From Aliiglaciecola sp041538045 (GTDB taxonomy: Bacteria; Pseudomonadota; Gammaproteobacteria; Enterobacterales; Alteromonadaceae): a DNA stretch of 64,000 nt. Positions 44,776 to 52,510 of this stretch are shown here, one piece after another. The position numbers and the translations under genes are program-made. The notes beneath the pieces were generated by a model. That model was not told where the DNA came from and searched no databases. It saw nothing but the letters and a program-made list of their open reading frames with translations. Position 1 is the stretch's first letter; the number at the start of each line of letters is the position of its first letter. The stretch spans positions 62,001 to 126,000 of the forward strand of contig NZ_JBGOSE010000005.1 in assembly GCF_041538045.1 (NCBI RefSeq), in the 5' to 3' direction.

Positions 44776-45723
44776 ATGAAATCAGAAATCGACGTGGAAA
44801 TTAGTGAAGTAGGTCCAAGAGATGGCTTGCAGAGTATCAAATCAATTATGTCCACCAGTGATAAAAAACGCTGGATTAGTGCATTAGCCGAAGCGGGTCT
44901 TCCTGAGATTGAGGTAGGTTCATTTGTCCCAGCCAGTGTACTTCCTCAATTAGCTGATACAGCTGAAATCGTTGCCCATGCTCGGACAATTCCTGGTTTA
45001 AATGTGGCCGTATTAGTACCTAACTTTCGTGGCGCACAGAATGCGGTAAAAGCTGGTGCGCATAAAATCACAATTCCTCTTTCGGTTTCAGAGACCCACA
45101 GTTTGAAGAATGTGCGTCGTACTCACGCTCAAGTTATTGAGGAAGTGGTAAAAATACGTGAGCTTATTGATCAGTCAGATACTTCCCATAAAATTATTTT
45201 AGAAGGCGGTTTGTCTACTGCTTTTGGTTGTACATTAGAGGGAAATGTACCTGACTCCAAAGTTTTTGAGATGGCAGAAAAGCTAGTCGAAGCTGGCTGC
45301 GATGAAGTTGGCCTTTCAGATACCACAGGTTTCGGCACTCCCACTCAAGTGAAGCGCTTAACCTTGGGAATTTGGGATGTTGTTGGAAAAGACAAACTTA
45401 CCGGTATACATCTCCATAATACCCGTGGGCAAGGTCTAGCTAATGTGATGACGGCCCTTGAAGTTGGTTTAAAAACAATTGATTCTTCTATGGCTGGTAT
45501 TGGTGGTTGTCCCTTTGCTCCTGGGGCTTCGGGTAATATTATTACCGAAGATTTGGTGTTTTTACTGGAAGGTATGGGGTTAAAAACTGGGGTGAGTTAC
45601 CAACGTTTACTATGCGCTAGACAAATACTTAAAGAAAGCCTCCCGGCTAGTGTTGAACTATATGGTTTTACACCAGACGCAGGATTGCCAAAAGGGTTTG
45701 AAATGGCAACAGCACAATACTAA
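44776..45723 (+). CDS. HMG-CoA-lyase-type enzyme (DRE-TIM metallolyase family)
   Basis: A 315-residue acyl-CoA lyase. The catalytic Arg is in EVGPRDGLQ, the metal-binding HxH in IHLHNTRGQGL and the catalytic Cys loop in GIGGCPFAPGASGN. Family members cleave 3-hydroxy-3-methylglutaryl-CoA and related 3-hydroxyacyl-CoA esters. No leucine-degradation genes (liu) are near, so a citramalyl-CoA-like or other island-specific CoA ester made by the CaiB-type transferase at 32048 is a plausible substrate. It is a lone gene between long gaps. No clear ribosome binding site beyond GGTGAT. Confidence 0.9.
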   Translation: MKSEIDVEISEVGPRDGLQSIKSIMSTSDKKRWISALAEAGLPEIEVGSFVPASVLPQLADTAEIVAHARTIPGLNVAVLVPNFRGAQNAVKAGAHKITIPLSVSETHSLKNVRRTHAQVIEEVVKIRELIDQSDTSHKIILEGGLSTAFGCTLEGNVPDSKVFEMAEKLVEAGCDEVGLSDTTGFGTPTQVKRLTLGIWDVVGKDKLTGIHLHNTRGQGLANVMTALEVGLKTIDSSMAGIGGCPFAPGASGNIITEDLVFLLEGMGLKTGVSYQRLLCARQILKESLPASVELYGFTPDAGLPKGFEMATAQY

Positions 45724-46080
45724 TTAGCCATTAAGCTTTATCTCTTAGATAAGTCAAATCATGGAAATTGCTAATTCAGTATCCGCTAGATCCTAGTCAG
45801 TATTTTTCGCAAGTCAATTTGGCATCGGCAGAAATAATATAAATTAGTGAATCTAGATTGACAATTATCAAAGAGCTTTTGCTTCGATAACGATAGATTA
45901 ACAATGTGAAGACTTAACCAATTTGAATTTTATATCTAGGTTAAGTTATTTAAAAAAGTTTACGCTCTGGTTTGTGGGTTTTTTAATGGCTATTGCAAAA
46001 TATTTCATATATTTTCAGCCTTTAAAAAGTGCACATCAAATGGAAGTGAATACTCACTTATTGTATAAGGTTAAGTTACT
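45724..46080. other. Intergenic region upstream of the monooxygenase
   Basis: About 355 bp, AT-rich, no gene seen. Contains the near-perfect FNR box at 45858-45871. No terminator was recognised for the upstream lyase gene. Confidence 0.6.
45858..45871. promoter_or_regulatory. FNR-like box upstream of the monooxygenase
   Basis: TTGACAATTATCAA, an exact match to TTGAY-N4-RTCAA, 209 bp upstream of the monooxygenase start. Confidence 0.65.
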
Positions 46081-47274
46081 ATGAAATCAACACAAATCAT
46101 TGTGGCAGGTGCAGGACCAGTGGGAACCGTTACTGCTTATCGACTTGCGAGTATGGGGTTTGATGTCATGTTATGTGAAGCAGGTCCAAATTGCGCAGTT
46201 GATTTGCGTGCTTCAACGTTCCATCCGCCCACGTTAGAAATGCTAGATGAATTAGGCATGGCTGATGAATTAATTGAACGCGGCTTAAAAGCACCGATTT
46301 ATCATTTCCGCGAACGTGCAACCGGCGAAGTTGTTGAGTTTGATTTATCGGAACTAGAGGGCAAAGAGAAATTTCCTTATCGCTTACAATGTGAACAGCA
46401 TGTATTAGCTAGCATGGTAGCTGAAAAGTTAAATAACCATCCAAAAGCAGAAGTGAAATTTAGTCACCGTGTAATTCATTTTGAACAAACTGCAGATGGT
46501 GTTGAGGTTGCTCTTGAAGGTCCTCTTGCCATCGAAAAAGTGAAAGCCAAATATTTGGTCGCGGCAGACGGTGGTAATTCCATTATTCGTAAATGGTTAG
46601 GAGTTGAATTTGAAGGCTTTACCTATCCTGAAAAATTCTTAACTCTATCAACTAAAGTTGAGTTAAAAGACTATATCGACAACCTCGCTTATGTGAGTTA
46701 TGTGTCCGATCCAAAAGAATGGATGGTACTGCTTAGAGTGCCAAGTGTATGGCGTATTTTGGTGCCTGCTAGTGAAGATCAGTCAGACGATTATTTACTA
46801 TCGGATGAGAAGAAAAACCAAGTATTTCGTGATCTAATAGGTCGTGAAGACGTGGAAACTGAACACAGAACTATTTATCGGGTTCACCAGCGCGTTGCTA
46901 AGAAATTTAACCATGGTCGAGTCTGTTTAGTGGGAGATGCATGTCACATGAACAACCCCTTAGGTGGTTTTGGCATGAACAGCGGGATCCATGACGGCTG
47001 GAATTTAGCGGATAAAATCAAGTTAAACCTTACTGAAGGTCATGATGACGCAAACTTTGAGTTGTATGACGCCCAACGTCGCCCTGTTACCCATAGTTTT
47101 ATTCAAGCGCAAACCATGCAGAACAAAAAATTGTTGGAGCATAGCTCGGAAGAAAACCATGCCATGCGTTTACAAGAAATGCACGATATCTGTAATGATG
47201 ACGATAAGCGTTTAGCGTTTCTTAGACGACAAGCCATGTTTATAAGCCTTGAAGAAGCTAATAAAATCAAATAG
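46081..47274 (+). CDS. FAD-dependent monooxygenase (aromatic hydroxylase family, class A)
   Basis: A 397-residue single-component flavoprotein monooxygenase of the PHBH/MhpA family. The FAD-binding GAGPVGTVTAYRLA is at 10-23, the DG motif in VAADGGNSIIRK and the second FAD motif GRVCLVGDACHMNNPLGG. It should hydroxylate an aromatic or heteroaromatic ring with NAD(P)H and O2. There is no ring-cleavage dioxygenase in the window. The next gene, 8 bp downstream, encodes a decarboxylase/isomerase-fold protein, so the two act together. Relatives hydroxylate pyridines, uric acid and phenols; which applies here cannot be told from sequence. Confidence 0.92.
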   Translation: MKSTQIIVAGAGPVGTVTAYRLASMGFDVMLCEAGPNCAVDLRASTFHPPTLEMLDELGMADELIERGLKAPIYHFRERATGEVVEFDLSELEGKEKFPYRLQCEQHVLASMVAEKLNNHPKAEVKFSHRVIHFEQTADGVEVALEGPLAIEKVKAKYLVAADGGNSIIRKWLGVEFEGFTYPEKFLTLSTKVELKDYIDNLAYVSYVSDPKEWMVLLRVPSVWRILVPASEDQSDDYLLSDEKKNQVFRDLIGREDVETEHRTIYRVHQRVAKKFNHGRVCLVGDACHMNNPLGGFGMNSGIHDGWNLADKIKLNLTEGHDDANFELYDAQRRPVTHSFIQAQTMQNKKLLEHSSEENHAMRLQEMHDICNDDDKRLAFLRRQAMFISLEEANKIK

Positions 47275-47282
47275 GAATTATT

Positions 47283-48029
47283 ATGAAAGATGTACTCGGA
47301 TATCGAGCTAAATTTGGTGTATTAGGCCCTTCGACTAACACTATAGTACAGCCTGAATTTGATGATATGCGACCTGCAGGTGTGACAAATCATTACAGCC
47401 GTATCGTAATTGAAGACGCAAACGCGGTTTCCAATGAAAGCTTTATCGCTGGTACTAATTTGATCGACCAGGGTACAGAAGAAGCCGTAAGAGGAGTGCT
47501 TACTTGTGCGCCAGACTACTTAGTAATGGGAATGTCAGCGGTTACCTTTTACGGTGGTGCAAAGGGCGCAGAAGCCTGGAAAAATCGCATCGAATCATTT
47601 TCTGGTCTAAGAATCTCAATGGGGTCAGAGTCAGTGGCCGCTGCGTTGAATGCCATCGGTGGCATCAAAAAGGTTGCCTTCTTATCGCCATACTTCCCAG
47701 TAGCTAATAAAGAAGTTGAGCACTTTTTTAGTGACCACGGATTTGAAACTGTACGTGATATTCCACTAGAAAGACCGAGTTGGATAAGTATTGCGGAAAC
47801 GCCTTTTTCATTAATCAGAGAAACGGTTGCGAAATTAAATGGTGACGACGTTGATGCCATCATACAAGTCGGAACTAACCTATGCATGGCAAGCCTTGCA
47901 CCTAAACTAGAGCTTGAGTTGGGCAAACCTGTTATCGCAATTAACACTGCTACTTATTGGCACGCTTTACGTTCCTTCGGAATTAAGGATAAAGTCAATG
48001 GTTTTGGCCGGTTGCTAGAAGAATTTTAA
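47283..48029 (+). CDS. Arylmalonate decarboxylase/maleate isomerase-fold protein lacking both canonical cysteines
   Basis: A 248-residue member of the Asp/Glu racemase superfamily. The N-terminal GPSTNTIVQPEF, the VMGMSAVTFYGG segment and the C-terminal NGFGRLLEE align without gaps to arylmalonate decarboxylase as I recall it. At the first cysteine position of maleate isomerases and racemases it has G83. At the second, where decarboxylase has its catalytic Cys188, it has G197 (QVGTNL), although C201 lies four residues on. Neither the standard isomerase nor decarboxylase chemistry is therefore assured. The fold and dioxyanion-hole-like Ser/Thr remain. Operon with the monooxygenase; the product likely handles its hydroxylated or ring-opened product. 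Confidence 0.85.
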   Translation: MKDVLGYRAKFGVLGPSTNTIVQPEFDDMRPAGVTNHYSRIVIEDANAVSNESFIAGTNLIDQGTEEAVRGVLTCAPDYLVMGMSAVTFYGGAKGAEAWKNRIESFSGLRISMGSESVAAALNAIGGIKKVAFLSPYFPVANKEVEHFFSDHGFETVRDIPLERPSWISIAETPFSLIRETVAKLNGDDVDAIIQVGTNLCMASLAPKLELELGKPVIAINTATYWHALRSFGIKDKVNGFGRLLEEF

Positions 48030-48110
48030 AATGGAATATTATTACTATCCCAATAGCGAATGAGGCAATTTGGGCGGTGATATAAGTTCATTCTAAATAA
48101 TTAAACAATA

Positions 48111-48146
48111 AAAAACCGGATATTGAGTTTTCAATAACCGGTTTTT
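48111..48146. terminator. Bidirectional rho-independent terminator
   Basis: AAAAACCGG...TATTGA pairs with TCAATA...CCGGTTTTT around a 4-nt loop, with A and T runs on either side. It separates the convergent monooxygenase operon (+) and the second LeuCD operon (-). Confidence 0.92.
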
Positions 48147-48192
48147 CTATTCCCCTTGACTTACTTAGTGAAGCTAGGGGAATTTGCTAGAA

Positions 48193-48834
48193 TTAGTTGC
48201 TGAACAACCACTTTTCTGAGGACTTTAAGTTATTTTCAAAATCTTGAATGGCTTCTTTTTGCAGTAAGGTAATAGAAATCTCATCATGGCCTTGTAACAA
48301 ATTTTGTCGTCTAGTTTCATCTACAGAGAATGACCAACTTTGCTCACCAGCATAACTGACCGTACAATTTTCTAGGTTAACAGTTAGCTCAATGTTTTCT
48401 TGTTGAGCTGCTAACTTGAACAAACTATCCACCACATCTGTAGGCAATACAACAGGTAATACACCGCTTTTGAAACAATTGTTATAAAAAATATCTGCAA
48501 AGCTAGGGGCTATAACAACCCTGATACCATATCCACTTAACGCCCACACTGCATGTTCTCTACTTGAACCGCAACCAAAGTTCTCACGGGCAAGTAAAAT
48601 GTTGGCACTTTGATATTGTGATTTATTCATAACAAAGTCTGGATTCACTCTGCGGGTTTTACATTCTGTTCTAACATCACCGGGATCTAAATAACGTAAG
48701 TCATCAAATAACCAATCGCCAAAGCCGAATTTACTAATGGACTTCAAATATTGTTTTGGCAAGATTGCATCAGTATCAACATTACTGCGATCAAACGGCA
48801 AAACCGTTCCTGTGTGAGATAAGAATTTTTTCAT
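48193..48834 (-). CDS. LeuD-type hydratase small subunit, copy 2
   Basis: A 213-residue isopropylmalate-isomerase-type small subunit with NVDTDAILPKQYL and NFGCGSSREHAVWAL. The specificity loop (PKQYL) is the canonical LeuD type, unlike copy 1 at 37517. Its ATG shares one base with the large-subunit stop, so the pair is translationally coupled. It could be true LeuD or a canonical-looking catabolic hydratase; leuA and leuB are not adjacent. Confidence 0.9.
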   Translation of the reverse strand: MKKFLSHTGTVLPFDRSNVDTDAILPKQYLKSISKFGFGDWLFDDLRYLDPGDVRTECKTRRVNPDFVMNKSQYQSANILLARENFGCGSSREHAVWALSGYGIRVVIAPSFADIFYNNCFKSGVLPVVLPTDVVDSLFKLAAQQENIELTVNLENCTVSYAGEQSWSFSVDETRRQNLLQGHDEISITLLQKEAIQDFENNLKSSEKWLFSN

Positions 48835-50261
48835 TATTGAACTCCATCTTGAGTGATATCAACAAAGTGACCAGCAATGGCTGCCGCAGCCGCCATCGAT
48901 GGACTAACGAGATGAGTACGACCACCACTACCTTGGCGGCCTTCAAAGTTACGGTTCGATGTTGATGCACAATGTTCACCTGACATTAAACGGTCCGCGT
49001 TCATTGCTAAGCACATGGAACAGCCGGGTTCACGCCACTCGAAGCCCGCAGCTAAAATGATTTTATCTAAACCTTCATCTTCAGCTTGTTGTTTAACTAA
49101 ACCAGAGCCAGGTACCACTAATGCTTGTTTGATGGTTTTAGCCACTGTTTTCCCTTCCACAACGTGTGCAACGGCGCGAATATCTTCGATGCGCGAGTTG
49201 GTGCAAGAGCCAATGAAAACACGATCTAAAGCCACATCGGTGATCGGCTGTCCAGCTGTTAACCCCATATAATTAAGGGCTTTTTGATAGTCTTCTGCTT
49301 TTTGTTCGTATAATGCTGGGGTAGGGATAAGTTGATCCACTGACATCACCATTTCCGGTGATGTACCCCAACTTACTTGGGGTTTAATCTCTTCTGCTTT
49401 AAATTGGAATTCAATATCAAAATTCGCACTAGCATCACTGTGTAGGTCTTTCCACATTGCGGTGGCTTCTTCCCAAAGTTCATTTTTAGGCGCGAAAGGG
49501 CGACCTTTAATATAATCTTCAGTGACTTGGTCATAGGCAACGAGCCCCGCCCGTGCGCCGGCTTCAATGGCCATATTACAAACGGTCATGCGGCCTTCCA
49601 TACTCAAACCGCGTATGGTTGAACCTGCAAATTCGATGGTGCAGCCAGTGCCAGCTGCGGTGCCAATTTTACTAATCACATATAGCACGACATCTTTGGC
49701 TGTCACCCCTGAATGTAGTTTACCGTTAACTTCCACCAACATATTTTTTGCTTTACGTTGCTGTAAACATTGAGTAGCCATTACGTGTTCAACTTCTGAT
49801 GTACCTATGCCCACGCCCAATGCAGCAAATGCACCATGAGTGGCTGTGTGAGAGTCGCCGCAGACAATAGTCATTCCTGGTAACGTCAGGCCTTGCTCCG
49901 GTGAGATTACATGTACTATTCCCTGACGTTTATCCTTAAGGTCAAACTGACGAATATTAAAATCATGGCAGTTGTCATCTAGCGTTTTCACTTGAATTCG
50001 CGAAATATCGTCAGTAATGCCTGCAATACCAGCTTCACGATCGGTAGTGGGAACGTTATGATCTGGGGTGGCAATGACCGAATCACGACGCCAGAGTTGT
50101 CGGTTTGCTGCACGTAAACCTTCAAAAGCTTGTGCTGATGAGACTTCATGTACAATGTGTCTGTCGATATAGATCAACGACATACCATCTTCCGATGTGC
50201 TAATACAACGGCGTTCCCATAGTTTGTCGTAAAGGGTTTTAGGGTTATTTTGAGTAACCAT
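48834..50261 (-). CDS. LeuC-type hydratase large subunit, copy 2
   Basis: A 475-residue aconitase-superfamily protein. The Fe-S cluster ligands lie in GSCTNSRIEDI and GCSMCLAMN, and DSHTATHGAFAALGVGIGTSE is the canonical LeuC sequence. In the leucine pathway it would isomerise isopropylmalate with LeuD. Here it sits inside the catabolic island with no leuA or leuB, so either the leucine gene pair has been separated or this pair hydrates an island intermediate such as a maleate derivative. Both remain possible. Confidence 0.9.
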   Translation of the reverse strand: MVTQNNPKTLYDKLWERRCISTSEDGMSLIYIDRHIVHEVSSAQAFEGLRAANRQLWRRDSVIATPDHNVPTTDREAGIAGITDDISRIQVKTLDDNCHDFNIRQFDLKDKRQGIVHVISPEQGLTLPGMTIVCGDSHTATHGAFAALGVGIGTSEVEHVMATQCLQQRKAKNMLVEVNGKLHSGVTAKDVVLYVISKIGTAAGTGCTIEFAGSTIRGLSMEGRMTVCNMAIEAGARAGLVAYDQVTEDYIKGRPFAPKNELWEEATAMWKDLHSDASANFDIEFQFKAEEIKPQVSWGTSPEMVMSVDQLIPTPALYEQKAEDYQKALNYMGLTAGQPITDVALDRVFIGSCTNSRIEDIRAVAHVVEGKTVAKTIKQALVVPGSGLVKQQAEDEGLDKIILAAGFEWREPGCSMCLAMNADRLMSGEHCASTSNRNFEGRQGSGGRTHLVSPSMAAAAAIAGHFVDITQDGVQ

Positions 50262-50439
50262 CTAATTTGATCTCCAAATTTAATTTACGGATAGTTATTC
50301 CGCTATTTGCCTGAAATGCACCGTTAACCTTTTGTCAACGGCATTATCTGAATTTCATTGTTTTGTAGCTTAACTTCTCACTTGTTGAAATGAGGGGGTT
50401 ATGGGTGCTGGTAGATGTGTCTCTTGTAAACACCAGCGT

Positions 50440-50899
50440 TTAATCTATTCGATACTGCCACTTTGGTCGAAAAGTCGGATTTCGTCACGTTGTTCACGAA
50501 GTTTATCTGTGAGTGTTTCAGTCGCGATTACATCAACCCGTAGTAGTGGGTTTTATTGGTTTCTATGATAATTGCGCACATCAGAATTTTCCCCATAAAC
50601 GGCCGGAACAAAACGAGTTAGCTACCTGCAAGGTTTGTTCGTAATCTTGGGCTGTAAGCAATCCTAATTCGGCTCCTTTTTCAGTTAATACTGCATTGGT
50701 TGCCAGTATGGTTCCGTGCATTACCCTATGAATTTGTTTTGGGGCAATGTAGGGGTACGGGCAATACCGTTTAACACACCAACTGACTATTCGTGGGAGA
50801 GGAAGGTGCGTTGGCGCTGTAGGTTTGCTCTATAATTTCATTGATGAGGCGCAAATCAGTGAAGGTGCCCCTAACATTAAGGCCTAAACGACAACTCAT
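50440..50899 (-). pseudogene. Remnant of hydantoinase/oxoprolinase subunit A (HyuA)
   Basis: Reading down from an ATG at 50899, the frame gives CRLGLNVRGTFTDLRLINE, close to the N-terminal phosphate-binding motif of HyuA/5-oxoprolinase (GVDVGGTFTDLV). It stops after 42 codons. A second frame at about 50720-50590 gives MHGTILATNAVLTEKGAELG, matching the HGTTVATNAVLERKGA motif of the same family, then stops. Further coding-like sequence runs to about 50445. Only the first fifth of a normal HyuA is left, with frameshifts, and no HyuB remnant is visible. HyuA enzymes open hydantoins or oxoproline with ATP, which fits the amidohydrolase theme of the island. Confidence 0.75.
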
Positions 50900-51034
50900 A
50901 ATTTTTCCCATCAAATTTACTCTACTCAGGTATTTAATTTAGGTGACTCATTTCGCTTAATTAGCGAATGACTCCAACAGAATTTTAATGGTGGATATTT
51001 TCAAGCCATAGTAGCGGGCGGGCTTTTTTACGCA

Positions 51035-51048
51035 ATGACAAATATCAA
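51035..51048. promoter_or_regulatory. FNR-like box upstream of the HyuA remnant
   Basis: ATGACAAATATCAA, nine of ten positions to TTGAY-N4-RTCAA, 136 bp upstream of the remnant's start on the minus strand. Confidence 0.45.
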
Positions 51049-51091
51049 TGTTGGAAGTAAGAATTTGGGGTTTACTTATTAAACAAAGATA

Positions 51092-51123
51092 AAAGCCTGA
51101 TTTATTTACTAAAATCAGGCTTT
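51092..51123 (-). terminator. Rho-independent terminator of the alpha/beta hydrolase gene
   Basis: AAAGCCTGATTT pairs with AAATCAGGCTTT (12-bp stem, 8-nt loop), 27 bp after the hydrolase stop, with a T run on the minus strand. Confidence 0.85.
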
Positions 51124-51149
51124 CATTTGTTTACTATTTTCTTTCTTTG

Positions 51150-52037
51150 TTACTTTCGACTAAGGGCTGTTGGCCCAACAGGAGAGAGTAAGGAAGTAAG
51201 CTGGTCAATGGCGTCATCTTTAGCTAAAAAATAGCCATTAATCATTAGTGCAGAAATGTCGCTGGTTTGATTAAGTTCTGCTAGCTGTTTGGGACCCGCT
51301 AGTTCAGGACGACAAATGGCACCACCAAAATAGTGGTCTACATCATCAAGTACAATGGCGTAATGATCGTGTGTTGCTGGCGCCATTTCGTATGCATCAA
51401 GATGTGCGGACCAATCTGAAGAAGCGCCCATGGGGATGTCATCGGTACCGGTTTGAATCAAAGCGGGTACTGCCAATCCTGAAAACCCTTGTTTATCAAT
51501 TAAACCGGGCATCGCTGGTGGGGGCGAATAGGCTAGCACCAAGGCTACTCTAGGATCTGATTGTGATGGGTTCATTCCATCTGGAATCGTCGCCTTTACG
51601 CCACCTTTTACTAATGCCGTTAGCGCGCCATAACTATGTCCAGCAGCAATATAACGTTCGCCACCATAAGTATCCGCTAACATTTGCATGTCTTCTAATC
51701 TCGCTTGCCACGACATGTTGTGGGTGTATTTGTCTTTTTCTGGATGATCAGTTGAATCGATATGCAGAGGGGCATAGACGGTGAAACCTTGTTCAACCCA
51801 TGGTTGGATCAGCAACTTATACTTCCATGGTGCAGAAAATGCACCGTGCGAAAAGAGTATGATGCCTTGCTTTTTACCTTCTGCCTGCCATTTCCAAACT
51901 GAAACATCACGTTCTTTTAGGTTTAGGATTAAAGTTTCTGGTTCTAAGGCAAAACATTGAATAGAAACCGTAAAGACGAGAACTACACTCAGTAAAAAAT
52001 GCTTGAATAATTGTCGTAAGTAAGGTGAAAAAAGCAC
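51150..52037 (-). CDS. Secreted alpha/beta hydrolase (esterase/dienelactone-hydrolase-like)
   Basis: A 295-residue protein with a signal peptide (about 1-30) and an alpha/beta hydrolase fold. The nucleophile is S135 in GHSYG; the oxyanion-hole region is LFSHGAFS, and the His is probably that in VDHYFGG. Periplasmic or secreted. The substrate is not evident; the fold and length resemble chlorophyllase/PAF-acetylhydrolase-like esterases. It is separated from the island by the HyuA remnant and is probably independent of it. Confidence 0.85.
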   Translation of the reverse strand: MLFSPYLRQLFKHFLLSVVLVFTVSIQCFALEPETLILNLKERDVSVWKWQAEGKKQGIILFSHGAFSAPWKYKLLIQPWVEQGFTVYAPLHIDSTDHPEKDKYTHNMSWQARLEDMQMLADTYGGERYIAAGHSYGALTALVKGGVKATIPDGMNPSQSDPRVALVLAYSPPPAMPGLIDKQGFSGLAVPALIQTGTDDIPMGASSDWSAHLDAYEMAPATHDHYAIVLDDVDHYFGGAICRPELAGPKQLAELNQTSDISALMINGYFLAKDDAIDQLTSLLSPVGPTALSRK

Positions 52038-52510
52038 CGTTTTTACTCCTGAGGTTTTCGATTAAGAATTTGCACGAGTAATCGTAAATATAGCACTATT
52101 CCCAGCAAAATAATTTGATAACAATCAACTCCGCTTGAGGGCTAATAAGATCTATTCAGAGCTGGAGTTGAGCCGTAAAAAATTGAATTATTGACATGTG
52201 TTAATACACGTGAAAATTTCTGCTGTTAGGTTATTAAAACCATCAAAAGGGACTAACAAATGTAAATTGGTAAAAGATTATTAATCGCAGTAATAAGTAT
52301 CGGTCTATATGTGATGAACATGCCTATTGTTTTCAGTTAAAGTGAAACACCTGAGGTTTAAACTTCTAGTATCCATACGATGGAAGAAATTAAAGCAGGC
52401 TATGCTGATGGTTAATCGTAGCTGAATTTTTCGCCTTAATGCTTTAGTACAGCGTTATAATATCAATTCATATAAATAACAATTTAAAGATTAAGACTTT
52501 CCGCAAAAGC
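52038..52510. other. Gap between the hydrolase and phosphodiesterase genes
   Basis: About 470 bp holding the broken secreted-protein gene at 52260-52430 and otherwise AT-rich sequence in which I see no feature. Confidence 0.5.
52260..52430 (+). pseudogene. Broken small secreted-protein gene (stop at codon 2)
   Basis: AAAAGGGA precedes an ATG at 52260 that is followed at once by TAA. Reading through, the frame gives IGKRLLIAVISIGLYVMNM, a signal-peptide-like stretch, then another stop, then MEEIKAGYADG near 52380 before a final stop. The simplest reading is a small exported-protein gene in which codon 2 (probably AAA) became TAA. I cannot name the protein. Confidence 0.4.

Noticed and set aside
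47283..48029. Calling the gene maleate isomerase and the island a nicotinate (nic) pathway
   Set aside because: Both catalytic cysteine positions of maleate isomerase are glycine, and there is no nicotinate hydroxylase, 2,5-dihydroxypyridine dioxygenase or N-formylmaleamate deformylase in the window.
48193..50261. Annotating copy 2 as the leucine operon leuCD without qualification
   Set aside because: No leuA or leuB is adjacent and the pair lies within a catabolic island, so I left the symbol empty.
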